64,000 nucleotides of DNA from Terrimonas ginsenosidimutans (lineage in GTDB: Bacteria; Bacteroidota; Bacteroidia; Chitinophagales; Chitinophagaceae). The stretch's first letter is position 1, and each line of letters opens with the position of its first letter. The stretch spans positions 310,001 to 374,000 of the forward strand of contig NZ_JAKLTR010000002.1 of NCBI RefSeq assembly GCF_022012415.1, in the 5' to 3' direction. The translations under genes and the position numbers were made by a program. The notes below the pieces were generated by a model. That model had not been told where the DNA came from and ran no database searches. It was given only the letters and a program-made list of their open reading frames with translations. This document shows, piece by piece, positions 34,634 to 44,537 of this stretch.

Positions 34634-36787
34634 TTATTTCACAGACACCTCGATGAGACCGCCATTCGTGAATACATCATGCCCGACAAAATACCCTTCC
34701 AGTTTTTTCCCATTCAGGGAGATCCCGGTCATATTTCTTCCATTTCCCAGCTTCCTGATCGTCAGCATTTTTCCCGTTGAAGTTTTCCAGTTCACTTCGT
34801 CGAACAGCGGTACCGAGATGATATATTTGTCGTCTGCAGGAGAGAAAGGATAAATTCCCAGGGAGGAGAATACATACCAGGAAGACATTTCACCGGCGTC
34901 ATCCATACCGCAGAGTGCGAGCCCATCTTTCCCGATGCCGTAGAGCGAGCGCATGATCGTGTCGAGGATCTTCTGTGATTTCTCCGGCTTACCGATAAAA
35001 TGGTAAGCAAATGGCGCTTCATGATCGGGTTGATTACCGTGGCAATACTGTCCGATCATGCTTTCTACGTTACGCGCGATATGCGTGGGGTTCCAGGGGA
35101 GTGTATAGAATGAGTCAAGTTTCTGTTCAAACCTGTCTTTTCCTCCATATAGCTTTATCAGCCCATCCATATCATGGGGCACATAGAATGATACCTGCCA
35201 GGCATTGGCTTCCCGGAACATGTATTCATAGTACGGATATTGCGGATCAAAATTCTTTATCCAATCGCCGTTAGGTAATCTGCCACGCATGAACCTGGAA
35301 GAGGCGTCAAATACGTGCTGATAGTTTTTTGATCGTTTCATCAGCATTGCATAGTTAGCTGTGTCTCCCAGCTTTTTTGCAAGCAGTGCGAGCGAATGAT
35401 CGTCATAGGCATACTCGAGTGTTTTTGATACACCGGCTTTGCCTTTGGTTTCAACCCAGGGTTTTTCAACGTCAGGGTCGCTGATATATCCCTTCTCTAT
35501 GTATTCGGCAATATGGGGACGGGTTCCACCCTCAATAGTAGCGTTTCGCAGGAGCAACTGATAAGCGCCGTTGATGTCAAAGCCATCAATTCCGCGGAGA
35601 TATGCGCCAGCGATCAGGGCAGCGGCATGATCCCCATGAAAAAAAGTAGGAATGAACCCTGTTTTATCTCCCATGTCTTTCAGGGAACGAATGATGTCTC
35701 TCGTGACGTCCGGCAGTATGATCATGGAAAGAACTTCACGGTTACGGTATGTATCCCACAGCGAAGGAACCGTATAATAGCGATAGTCGATCCGACCTGT
35801 CCGGTCCTTTGCATCCCTGTAGTCGCCATTCACATCGCTTCTCAACGCGGGCCAAAGAAAAGAACGGTATATAGATGTATAGAACAGTTGTTTTTCTTTA
35901 GCTGTTCCTCCTTTTAGTTTGACGGTCGAAAGAAGTTTTTCCCAGGTGTTGTTTCCCTCGTTGCAAATCTCTTTAAATGATCTGTTCCCGATCTCAGTTT
36001 GCAGATTCAGTTTTGCGTTTTCTATACTCACAAAGGAGAGTGCGAGCTTCATTTCCACCGGTTTGTCTGTTCCGTTTTTCAGATGTACGATGGCAAAGCC
36101 CTCTTTGCCGTTCCCGTCTTGCTTTTGTAAACTGTCCACCGCTGTATTCAATAAGGCATAGAAGTACATTTTTCCTTCACTCGTTTGCTGATGCCCCTGC
36201 AGGATATTCTTGTCAACCAGTTGTATTTCCCAGGAGGAGACCCTGTTGTTTGAACGGGCAAGATCGAACAGGATCTGCCTGTTCTTATTGTTTTGGTATA
36301 TGTATTGATGATACCCGCAGCGAAGGGTGGAAGTGAGGCTTACGCTGACCTTATAATCATCAAGGAATACCTGGTAGAATGCTGGTGAAGCTTTTTCTTT
36401 TGTGTGAGAGAAACGGGAGGAGAACTGGTTGTTGCTCCGTATTGCATTTGATAAAGGTAGTACGGGAATATTGCAAAGGTTCCAGTGTCCTTTATTTGTG
36501 TGTGCAAAGCCGTAGATCAGCGAGTCTTCATATTCATATCCTGCGCCGGAACCGTATTCGGTGATCGGGCTGAGCTGTACCATGGCATTGGGAAGCGAGC
36601 TTCCGGGATACACAAGGCCTGCCCATGAGCGCCATCCTTCCGGTAATTTGTAACCAAGAATAGCTGAATCTGTTAACGGCGCTGTTCCGATGAATGTGTT
36701 CACATACTTTGTTAGTGACTGGGCTTTACTTTCTTCAAGTGAAACTATGGTGATCAGGATGAAGCAAGCTGCAATATACTTACGCAT
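34634..36787 (-). CDS. GH92 alpha-mannosidase
   Basis: A 717-residue exported glycosidase, last gene of the mannan locus. The N-terminal signal (YIAACFILITIVSLEESKAQ) precedes VNTFIGT, the typical GH92 opening, and VYPGSSLPNAMVQLSP. Further family motifs are GYEYEDSLIYGFAHTNKGHW, EGGTRPHIAEYIEKGY (the RPH region), FMRGRLPNGDW, GNQPDHEAPF and DDAGEMSSWYVFSSLGIYPF. GH92 enzymes are calcium-dependent inverting exo-alpha-mannosidases, mostly alpha-1,2, which remove side chains of yeast-type mannan or N-glycans. The linkage preference cannot be read with certainty. It lies 138 bases after the GH76 gene. Confidence 0.93.
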   Translation of the reverse strand: MRKYIAACFILITIVSLEESKAQSLTKYVNTFIGTAPLTDSAILGYKLPEGWRSWAGLVYPGSSLPNAMVQLSPITEYGSGAGYEYEDSLIYGFAHTNKGHWNLCNIPVLPLSNAIRSNNQFSSRFSHTKEKASPAFYQVFLDDYKVSVSLTSTLRCGYHQYIYQNNKNRQILFDLARSNNRVSSWEIQLVDKNILQGHQQTSEGKMYFYALLNTAVDSLQKQDGNGKEGFAIVHLKNGTDKPVEMKLALSFVSIENAKLNLQTEIGNRSFKEICNEGNNTWEKLLSTVKLKGGTAKEKQLFYTSIYRSFLWPALRSDVNGDYRDAKDRTGRIDYRYYTVPSLWDTYRNREVLSMIILPDVTRDIIRSLKDMGDKTGFIPTFFHGDHAAALIAGAYLRGIDGFDINGAYQLLLRNATIEGGTRPHIAEYIEKGYISDPDVEKPWVETKGKAGVSKTLEYAYDDHSLALLAKKLGDTANYAMLMKRSKNYQHVFDASSRFMRGRLPNGDWIKNFDPQYPYYEYMFREANAWQVSFYVPHDMDGLIKLYGGKDRFEQKLDSFYTLPWNPTHIARNVESMIGQYCHGNQPDHEAPFAYHFIGKPEKSQKILDTIMRSLYGIGKDGLALCGMDDAGEMSSWYVFSSLGIYPFSPADDKYIISVPLFDEVNWKTSTGKMLTIRKLGNGRNMTGISLNGKKLEGYFVGHDVFTNGGLIEVSVK

Positions 36788-36925
36788 GGGAACTATTTTG
36801 AATAAGGAACATGTAGTGAGGGGGAGTAGCGGGACATAAACATTAAAGCCTTTCTTAGCGTCATGCTGCCTGATCCGTAAAAATATGCTGGTCAGGAGTA
36901 AACGTTAAGAAAGGCGCTGGATCGA

Positions 36926-38086
36926 TCAGTCTATGAGGTTCAGTTTTTTTAACGTTGCCAGTGACTCCATCAGCATGGCACCGCTGAGTTGTGTAGTAAG
37001 GTCGGTGCTGTTACCCGGCATTTTATCCCAGGCAGTGTTGAATAGTATGAGTGATTTGTTGGTCGCCTTACTCCAGAGACTTTGGCCATTCTTTAAGAGG
37101 AAGGAAATGTAGGTTTGTTTTTTGTCGGCAGGGAGGTCTCCGTCAATGATCAGTTTTGTAAGATAGCGGACAAATACGCCTTTGAAAAGTCCGCCGTCAC
37201 CACCGCCCTCATCTTTGAGTACTGAGTTGCTGGTCAACTGCCCGGAGCTTACCGCGTAATCTGTGGCTTTGATGGCGTCATTCTTAAATGTTGCGTCTGC
37301 TGTGATCTTGTAGAGTTCCAGTGCAGCGCCAAGAAATGTTCCCTGGTTATAAGTGAATTTCCAGGAGAGGTTTTTATTGCCGGTCTTATCGATGTTATCA
37401 TATACCCAACCGCTCGCGGCTTCATACAGGACCGTCTTCTGCCACGCATAGATCTTCTTTGCCCAATCAAGATCATCTGCGTTATTGAATTGTTTGTACA
37501 GTCGTGCAGCGAGTATCGCAGCAGGCAGATTGGATGGTGCGTTCTTAGATGGATTGTCTTTTCTCCACCAGATGCCGCCACCGAGGTCAGCGCTCCAGCC
37601 TTTTTTGATATCTGTCCACAGTGTATTGGTAATATCCCTGTAAGCGTTGTCATTTGTTGCCTGGAATGCCCGGAGGCATGCGAGGGCCATCCATTCCATA
37701 TCGTCATAATAGTAGTTCAGCCAGGTGTTACCATTTTTTACACGAACGCCGGTCATGAGGTCGTCCATCCTTGCTTTTAAAGCAGGTGAGGGCGTTCTGA
37801 GATAAGCATCAACCAGTACATCGAGCGCGTGCGCATTTGGCCAGTAGTTGCCCCAGGCAGAAGATGTATTGCTGTTCAGGTAGACTTTATCTGATGCCGA
37901 CCAGAAATAGTTCATCGACAGTTGTGCAGAGTCTGCTACTTTGATCCAGTCATAATTTACCGCCGGACCGCTGCCGGATGGTGGCGGAACAGGCCCGTCA
38001 TCATCTTTTTCTTTCAGGCAGGATGTAAAGAGGGATGCGGAAAAGAAAAGAGGTATGCTGATTTTGAAGATATCGGCTGGTTTCAT
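36926..38086 (-). CDS. GH76 endo-alpha-1,6-mannanase lipoprotein
   Basis: A 386-residue surface lipoprotein. The signal ends in a lipobox (FFSASLFTSC), followed by an acidic Lys/Glu/Asp patch (LKEKDDDGP), a surface-export pattern in Bacteroidota. The (alpha/alpha)6 catalytic domain carries the twin aspartates in YYDDMEWMALACLRAF, with GGGIWWRKD and WKFTYNQGTFLGAALELY further on, all typical of GH76. These enzymes cut the alpha-1,6 backbone of yeast mannan. It follows the SusE-like gene by 101 bases and most likely cuts at the cell surface before SusCD import. Confidence 0.92.
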   Translation of the reverse strand: MKPADIFKISIPLFFSASLFTSCLKEKDDDGPVPPPSGSGPAVNYDWIKVADSAQLSMNYFWSASDKVYLNSNTSSAWGNYWPNAHALDVLVDAYLRTPSPALKARMDDLMTGVRVKNGNTWLNYYYDDMEWMALACLRAFQATNDNAYRDITNTLWTDIKKGWSADLGGGIWWRKDNPSKNAPSNLPAAILAARLYKQFNNADDLDWAKKIYAWQKTVLYEAASGWVYDNIDKTGNKNLSWKFTYNQGTFLGAALELYKITADATFKNDAIKATDYAVSSGQLTSNSVLKDEGGGDGGLFKGVFVRYLTKLIIDGDLPADKKQTYISFLLKNGQSLWSKATNKSLILFNTAWDKMPGNSTDLTTQLSGAMLMESLATLKKLNLID

Positions 38087-38187
38087 AACCCGGTATTTTT
38101 TGATTCCAGAAATTGTTTGAACAAATGAACGCTGGTCATGGGCACCAGCGTTCCTGCCTGCTTAACGATTGCCTGTCTGTAAGATGA

Positions 38188-39354
38188 TCACTTCTGATAA
38201 TTCTGTGTGTAAGCTGCATCGCTGCCGCGAAGGGATACCCAGAAGTTCGCAACGGTACCCTGAGGCAGATAGTTGCGATCGAATTTCCATCCCCAATCCC
38301 ACTGGCTGTTATTGTTAGCCGTGAAGTTGATGGTGCGGTACGCTTCGGAGCTTGGATACTGTCCATCCTGACCGGCGGGGTCTCCAAAGTTCGAGTTCAG
38401 CCACTGGTCTTTGTTTCCTGTACCTTCGTCAATCACCATCAGGTATTTATAACGTTCGTCAAAACCCCAGGGCATTTGCGTGTAAGCAACCGTAAATCCA
38501 TTTCTTCTCCATACACCATTCGATGTATAGGGAAGTGTTGTCCAGAACGTATTGCCGGCGCTGTACCAGAGTTTTACTTCTTTTACTTCAGCATACGATG
38601 CGTTGATATTATTAAAGTCGAGCCTGATGCGCATGATCTTTTCTGCGCCTGCGAATGTGCTTTCACTTCCCATGCCGATCGCATTGACTCCGTTATCATC
38701 AAAGATGTAATATGATTTTGGCGTGCCGGAAGTGCCGTCCACGAATTTGTAGGTGCCTGCTTTCAGTTTGCTGTAGATCTCAAAGACGCCTGGGGAGACC
38801 TGTCTCATTTTCATTGCGTTTGCCAGCGCATCTCCGTTCTCTGTTGCGGAACCTGTTAAGTATAATGATCCGGGTAATACGTCAAAGCCTCCGGGTCTTT
38901 CCAGTTCAATCACTCTCGACATGGCTGCCTTCTTCACATTCGTTCCCTTCGAAGCAAGCACAGTCCACTTGAATTTCTTTTTCTGGAAGAATACGGAGCC
39001 ACCAAGCTCTGCGATCTTATTCAGATCGCCATGCGTAAGGGTAAGTTTATTATTTACACCCCTGTTGTCAGACACTATTGTGTAGAAAGGCTTGGAGAAG
39101 TCGCCGCTTTCCTGGTCGAAGGATACTTCGTAAAGAACAAGTGAGCCATCAGCGGCTTTAGCCTGTTCCCATTCGAAAGTAACGGACTGCCCGAGTGCCG
39201 GCTTCAGGGTTATAGCTTCGCCATCAACGGGAGTGAAGAGGTTTTTTACTTCGGTCAGATCCATGTTCAGTTCTCTTTCGTCTTTTTCGCATTTGGTGAA
39301 GAAGACGAGGATGAATGAAAGGAGAGCGATCCTGCTCATCAACGTATGTTTCAT
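38188..39354 (-). CDS. SusE/SusF-like outer-membrane lipoprotein
   Basis: A protein of about 388 residues from ATG 39354. The signal (MSRIALLSFILVFFTKC) ends in a lipobox cysteine. The N-terminal SusE domain shows LFTPVDGEAITLKPALGQSV and FEWEQAKAADGSLVLYEVSFD. The following part holds two starch-binding-like beta domains: SLYLTGSATENGDALANAMK and the repeat-like KLKAGTYKFVDGTSG. These lipoproteins sit on the cell surface next to SusCD and help hold glycan. The gene lies 19 bases after susD. Confidence 0.88.
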   Translation of the reverse strand: MKHTLMSRIALLSFILVFFTKCEKDERELNMDLTEVKNLFTPVDGEAITLKPALGQSVTFEWEQAKAADGSLVLYEVSFDQESGDFSKPFYTIVSDNRGVNNKLTLTHGDLNKIAELGGSVFFQKKKFKWTVLASKGTNVKKAAMSRVIELERPGGFDVLPGSLYLTGSATENGDALANAMKMRQVSPGVFEIYSKLKAGTYKFVDGTSGTPKSYYIFDDNGVNAIGMGSESTFAGAEKIMRIRLDFNNINASYAEVKEVKLWYSAGNTFWTTLPYTSNGVWRRNGFTVAYTQMPWGFDERYKYLMVIDEGTGNKDQWLNSNFGDPAGQDGQYPSSEAYRTINFTANNNSQWDWGWKFDRNYLPQGTVANFWVSLRGSDAAYTQNYQK

Positions 39355-39373
39355 AGCAATCGTTTTAGTTTGT

Positions 39374-41002
39374 TTAATAACCATTATTCTGTGAGAGGTT
39401 TGTATTCAGTGCGCGTTCATTTGGAGGTACGGGCCAGAGGTAATGCTTTTGTGCATCGAACTGGCGGAGTTGAACACGCAGGTATCCGTTGTCAATCGAT
39501 GCTTCTCCGAATCTTGCACCGTGGATCCAGCCGTTCAGGACTGTCTCCGCAATTTTCCACCGGCGGATATCATCGATACGCAGGCCTTCCATTGCAAATT
39601 CTGATCTTCTTTCATTGCGGATCAGATCCGTCATGCCTGTTGCGCCAGGGAAATTAAGTGCCCCTGCGTCTGTGAACCCTGCTCTTTCGCGCAGTGCGCG
39701 TACTGTTTTATTCCAAACTTCTTCCGTCATCTGACCGGCTGCTTGTTTTGCTTCAGCATACATCAGCAACACATCTGCATAACGGATCAGGTAAAGGTTC
39801 AGGCCGGAGCTGAAACCTGGCGCTGTTGATTTAGGATCCCAGTATTTTCTCCAGTAGTAACCGGTTGCGGTTCCCTGACCAGCGGGACTGTATTCATTTG
39901 CTGTCTGGCCTGCGGGACCTGTTCCGGGTTTAATATAGATGCGTTGTGTACTTCCGTCAGGATTCTGCCAGTTGTAGTTGTCATAAACAATGGAAGCCGT
40001 CAGTCGTGGATCCCGGTTAACGTATGGATCGTTTTCGTTATAACCCGAACCGGTTTGCCTGATAGCTCTTCCGTTCAGCATAATGTAACTGTCAACCAGC
40101 TCCTGGGTGGGAGAGAGGTTGTTGCTTCTTGCTCCGGCGGAGATCGGCGCAAAGTCGATATAGTCTCCCCATGTGCGGAGACTCGGCACGTATTGAAGAG
40201 CCAGTAAGGTTTCATTATTCTTTCTGTTGACCGTGTTATTGCTGAACAGATCTGTGTAAGAAGGTACGAGGCTGTAGGTGCCATTTGCTGCCTGGTTATT
40301 GATCAGTTGTTCGCAGACTGCGATCACCTCTGGCATCCGGTTGCCTTCGTAAAGTAAGACGCGTGCTTTTAAAGCCAGTGCGGCGCCTTTCGTGATCCTG
40401 CCATTGTCACTGTCGCTGTAACCTTCCTTATTGGGCAAAGCGGCTGCGGCGGCGTCAAGTTGTTCCAGTATAAAGGTGATCACTTCTGCTTTTGGAGAGC
40501 GACCGATCGTTTTTGCCTGGTCCGGGGTAATATCTTCTTTAAGCAAAGGAATATCTCCCCACCACTTTGTCAGGTTGAAATGATGCCATGCACGGATGAA
40601 TGTAACTTCTGCTTTCATCCGGCTTTTTAAGGCGTCAGTCAGTGTTTGATTCTGATCTACGTTCTTCAGAAAGATATTGCATGACTTGATGCCTGCATAA
40701 TAGCCGCCCCACTCATTCTGAAATCTTGGTAAAGAGCTGGTGAAATTCCCGCTTGCGATCGCATCGGGCTGCCCTGCATTGATACCAAGCCTGGTGAACG
40801 CATTATCTGATAATGATTCATTATAGAAAACCGGCTGGCTGGAATAAATACTCATGTAGATATTGTTCAGCGCATTGCTTACATTTTCTGATGACTGCCA
40901 GAAATTGAGTTCTGTAAACCGGTCCACAGGAGCAAGATCCAGCTTCTTGCAGGAGGAGATTGCTGCCGCAAGAACAAAAATCAGGATGAATTTATTTTTC
41001 AT
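39374..41002 (-). CDS. SusD/RagB family glycan-binding lipoprotein
   Basis: A protein of about 542 residues. Its lipoprotein signal (KNKFILIFVLAAAISSC) is followed by the SusD-type opening KKLDLAPVDRFTELNFW. The TPR-like scaffold includes AEVTFIRAWHHFNLTKWWGDIPLL, a hallmark of the family, and the C-terminal part LIRYADVLLMYAEAKQAAGQM, then IRNERRSEFAMEGLRIDDIRRW. SusD proteins form the lid of the SusC channel and bind oligosaccharide. ATGs at 41008 and 41002 are both possible. The gene is 17 to 23 bases after susC. Confidence 0.95.
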   Translation of the reverse strand: MKNKFILIFVLAAAISSCKKLDLAPVDRFTELNFWQSSENVSNALNNIYMSIYSSQPVFYNESLSDNAFTRLGINAGQPDAIASGNFTSSLPRFQNEWGGYYAGIKSCNIFLKNVDQNQTLTDALKSRMKAEVTFIRAWHHFNLTKWWGDIPLLKEDITPDQAKTIGRSPKAEVITFILEQLDAAAAALPNKEGYSDSDNGRITKGAALALKARVLLYEGNRMPEVIAVCEQLINNQAANGTYSLVPSYTDLFSNNTVNRKNNETLLALQYVPSLRTWGDYIDFAPISAGARSNNLSPTQELVDSYIMLNGRAIRQTGSGYNENDPYVNRDPRLTASIVYDNYNWQNPDGSTQRIYIKPGTGPAGQTANEYSPAGQGTATGYYWRKYWDPKSTAPGFSSGLNLYLIRYADVLLMYAEAKQAAGQMTEEVWNKTVRALRERAGFTDAGALNFPGATGMTDLIRNERRSEFAMEGLRIDDIRRWKIAETVLNGWIHGARFGEASIDNGYLRVQLRQFDAQKHYLWPVPPNERALNTNLSQNNGY

Positions 41003-41025
41003 AAACATATCGTTAGTAGGTCCTG

Positions 41026-44000
41026 TTAAAAAGTAATGTCTAAGCCAAAACCATAGAACACGGGAAGGGGATAAGCCCTTGCACTGTTCGCGCCGGTATT
41101 GAATCCGGTGTTGTTGTCAAACTCGGTGATCTCCGGGTCGAAGAAGCTGAGTTTTGTCAATGTCAGCAGGTTCTGCCCTGTGAGATAAAACCTTGCTCTT
41201 TGAATATGTGCTTTACGTGTGATCGCTGCGGGAATGGTGTAACCGATCTGAACGTTTTTCAACCTTGCGTAGGCGGCGTTGAAAAGATAGAGGTCAGATC
41301 CCGTACGGTAATTATTGGTATTCGAAGGAGAACCCGCTTCGGCGAGGCGCGGATACTTCGCATCAGGATTGGTGGGTGTCCAGAAATCAGTTTGATGCTT
41401 GTACATCGTGCCGCCATATCCGAAGTGGAATGGTTCCACCAGTTCACCACGGAGCATTGCATCCCTTTTACCAACACCCTGGATGAATAACATCAGGTCG
41501 AATCCTTTAATAGATGCCGTATAGGTAAAGCCGAATGTATAGCGGGGGAAAGGATTCCCAAGGATGAACTTATCGCTGTCGTCTATGATCCCGTCCTTGT
41601 TCCGGTCTACAAACCTGATATCTCCCGCTGTAATGGTACTGCCTGCAAACTTTGGCCCGTTGTTGATATCATCCAGTGTCTGGAAATATCCATCACGCCG
41701 ATATCCCTGGTATACAGTAATGGGACGCCCGACTCTTCTCACAAGTTCAAACTCTTCCCTTCTTTCCACCTGTTCATTGGCGCCGGAGGTGAGCGACAAT
41801 AATTCGTTGAGATTATCAGCAACGTTGATGCTGATGCTTTGTGTTAAATGCTTTCCGCGGATATTGTAAGTAGCTTTTACTTCCCATCCCCTGTTCTTTA
41901 CTTCCGCTACGTTATAGTCAGGGAACCCTGAACCGAAGATCGCCGGAACATCTTTACGTGTATAGAGAATGTCTTTTGTCGTTTTGTCAAAGTAGTCAAA
42001 CGAAATATCCAGCTTGCGGTTAAAGAAAGAGCCATCTGCGCCGATATTCAGTGTATGGGCTTTTTCCCAGGTCAGGTCAGGGTTACCTAGTAAGAAACCT
42101 GCTCCACCGACAGGGCTACCATTGAACCCATATGCATTGGAGAAATTGAAGAAGGTTGTCTGGTATTGGTAAGCATTCACGTTCTGATTGCCGAGCACGC
42201 CGTAAGAGGAACGGATCTTCAGGTCATTCACCCACGTCTTCAGGCCATCCATGAAGCGTTCCTCTGTTACTCTCCATGCAACGGCAACAGAGGGAAAGAA
42301 TCCCCAGCGGTTATCCTTTGCAAATTTTGAAGAGCCGTCATACCTGAAATTGAATTCCGCGAAGTATTTCGAATTGAATGAATATCCCGCTCTTCCAAAA
42401 AGAGAATTGATGCTGGTTTCGTTAGTTCCCTGGTTGGAATTGATAGAGCTGCCTTCGTTGATGATCGTTCCGGTAGTGGGTGTACCGAGGTTTGGATCGG
42501 TCAGCGTTTTCACCAGCCTATTCTGCTCTGATTTGAATGATTCGTTGGCTCCGCCAACCAGTACATTTATGGAATGTTCTTTGAATGACCTGGTGTATTC
42601 CGCTAGCAGTTGCAGGTTGGTAAAAAGCGATTTATAATTCTCGTCATATACTTCCCTGTCATTGCCGTATACGCCACCCGGAAGGAAGTTGACCTGCAGT
42701 CTTCTGCCAAATCCGTGATTCGCACGAAGTGTGCCACCGAAGACTCCACGTACTTTGAATGACCTGGAAAATGCGTACTCGCCATTCAGGTTCCCAAATA
42801 CCTCATCATTGTCGGAACGACGGTATCCGCCTTTTTCCAGTACTCCTTTGGGATTGAATTCTGAGGACACAGGATTAGTCAGATAATTGCCAGCGCTATC
42901 TGTGAATGAATAATACAATGGCACGCGTCCCGCATCAACGATCAGTGTGCCTGCATTGGATGAGTGATCTTTACCCTGCACTTTTGCATAGCTTAAGATC
43001 GCGTTAAGTTTGAATTTGCCGATCTCTGTGGTTTGATTTAGCCTGATATTATACCGTTTATAGCCAAGGCCGTCTCCAATAAAACTGTTCTCCTGGTTAA
43101 GATAGCCAAGGCTCAGGAGATAGGTTGAATGGTCTGAACCGCCGCTGATGCTGACGTTATGTGTTTGCTGGGGAGCCGTCCGTAATATGTTGTCAAGCCG
43201 CCAGTCGCCATCGCCCCTGTCGGCAAATTCCTGGATCTGCGCAGGTGTAAACCCTGGTTGGAGTCCCGAATTCGCGAGTGATTCGTTTTTATAGTAAGCG
43301 TTCTCCCAGGCATGAACAGGTTCATAAGTGATTCGTGGTGATTGTATACCATAGATGCCGTTGTAGTTCACGGTCGCCTTTTCATTCTTCTTTCCTTTTT
43401 TTGTAGTGATCAGCAATACGCCGTTGGCAGAGCGGGAGCCATAGATCGCGGCAGAACCCGCGTCTTTCAGAATGGAAACCGATTCTATATCATTTGGGTT
43501 GAGCAGGTTGATATCACCACCCGGAATGCCATCAATTACAACAAGCGGCGTATTGTCTCCCAGTGTACCCAGGCCGCGGATGTTGATGTTTACTCCCTGA
43601 CCCGGTTCGAAATTGCGTTGTTGGATGATGAGGTTGGGAGAAGTGCCCTGCAAAGCCTGTGAGAGGTTCGCCACGGGCTTTCCTTCGATTGCTTTTTTAG
43701 AGATCGCATCTACAGACCCTGTGACAGAGCTTCTTCTTTGTGTGCCGTAGCCAACCACTACCACATCTTCCAGCAGTTTTTCTGTTTTGCGGAGGACAAT
43801 ATTGACGGACTGTCTGCCGCTTACCGGAGATTCCTGGGTTTCATACCCAATGATGGAAAAAACCAGTACCGGGTTTGATAGGTTATCAGGAATAGAGATG
43901 CTGTAATTGCCGTTGGCGTTGGTAGCTGTACCGATAGTGGTTCCTTTCACGGTAAGGCTTACGTTTGAAATACCTTCGCCTGTTTCATCAGTGACCTTAC

Positions 44001-44505
44001 CGGTGATGGAAAGTTCTGTGCCGGTGTTTCTCTCGGTTGTCTGCCCATTCAGTTCTCCGGTCATGGAAAAGGTGATCACCCCATCCTTTTTGTCTTTGCT
44101 GGTATTTTTACCGCGAAGAATGATCTTGTCGTTAATGAACTCAGCGTTGATATTGGCCAGCTTTGAGATAGATTCAACAATGGACGCCAGTGTTTCTCCT
44201 TTGGCATCGAGTGTGATCCGCTGATGAGGGTTTACATCGTCATCGGAATAAATGAAAACATAGTCTGTCTGTTTTTCGATCATTGAAAGGACGGACGAAA
44301 GTTTTTCATTCTTTACCTTCAGCGAAATGCGTTGTTCCTTTTTTTGCGGAAGATAGTTGTTGACAAACTGCCGGTTTCCGGCAAAGCTTACCTGTGCGTT
44401 GAGGGATACACAGGCCGTTAGCATAAGCATGCTGACGACAATATTACGGGGTGCATTCCTGCAAAGACTGTCTTTACAGAATTGCGTATGTGCAATCTTT
44501 TTCAT
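41026..44505 (-). CDS. SusC/RagA TonB-dependent receptor with STN signalling domain
   Basis: A 1159-residue outer-membrane transporter. After the signal region, residues 58-131 form an STN (secretin/TonB short N-terminal) domain (SLKVKNEKLSSVLSMIEKQT). A CarboxypepD-like domain follows (ITGKVTDETGEGISNVSLTV), then the plug (EDVVVVGYGTQRRSSVTGSV, LVVIDGIPGGDINLLNPNDI, SILKDAGSAAIYGSRSANGV), and a 22-stranded barrel ending YPLPVFYGFGLDITF. STN-bearing receptors signal through a FecR anti-sigma factor to an ECF sigma factor; both genes are directly upstream. So mannan oligosaccharide binding probably raises expression of the locus. Confidence 0.96.
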   Translation of the reverse strand: MKKIAHTQFCKDSLCRNAPRNIVVSMLMLTACVSLNAQVSFAGNRQFVNNYLPQKKEQRISLKVKNEKLSSVLSMIEKQTDYVFIYSDDDVNPHQRITLDAKGETLASIVESISKLANINAEFINDKIILRGKNTSKDKKDGVITFSMTGELNGQTTERNTGTELSITGKVTDETGEGISNVSLTVKGTTIGTATNANGNYSISIPDNLSNPVLVFSIIGYETQESPVSGRQSVNIVLRKTEKLLEDVVVVGYGTQRRSSVTGSVDAISKKAIEGKPVANLSQALQGTSPNLIIQQRNFEPGQGVNINIRGLGTLGDNTPLVVIDGIPGGDINLLNPNDIESVSILKDAGSAAIYGSRSANGVLLITTKKGKKNEKATVNYNGIYGIQSPRITYEPVHAWENAYYKNESLANSGLQPGFTPAQIQEFADRGDGDWRLDNILRTAPQQTHNVSISGGSDHSTYLLSLGYLNQENSFIGDGLGYKRYNIRLNQTTEIGKFKLNAILSYAKVQGKDHSSNAGTLIVDAGRVPLYYSFTDSAGNYLTNPVSSEFNPKGVLEKGGYRRSDNDEVFGNLNGEYAFSRSFKVRGVFGGTLRANHGFGRRLQVNFLPGGVYGNDREVYDENYKSLFTNLQLLAEYTRSFKEHSINVLVGGANESFKSEQNRLVKTLTDPNLGTPTTGTIINEGSSINSNQGTNETSINSLFGRAGYSFNSKYFAEFNFRYDGSSKFAKDNRWGFFPSVAVAWRVTEERFMDGLKTWVNDLKIRSSYGVLGNQNVNAYQYQTTFFNFSNAYGFNGSPVGGAGFLLGNPDLTWEKAHTLNIGADGSFFNRKLDISFDYFDKTTKDILYTRKDVPAIFGSGFPDYNVAEVKNRGWEVKATYNIRGKHLTQSISINVADNLNELLSLTSGANEQVERREEFELVRRVGRPITVYQGYRRDGYFQTLDDINNGPKFAGSTITAGDIRFVDRNKDGIIDDSDKFILGNPFPRYTFGFTYTASIKGFDLMLFIQGVGKRDAMLRGELVEPFHFGYGGTMYKHQTDFWTPTNPDAKYPRLAEAGSPSNTNNYRTGSDLYLFNAAYARLKNVQIGYTIPAAITRKAHIQRARFYLTGQNLLTLTKLSFFDPEITEFDNNTGFNTGANSARAYPLPVFYGFGLDITF

Positions 44506-44537
44506 TAGCTGGCAATCGTTTTGGTCTTTTAAATGAA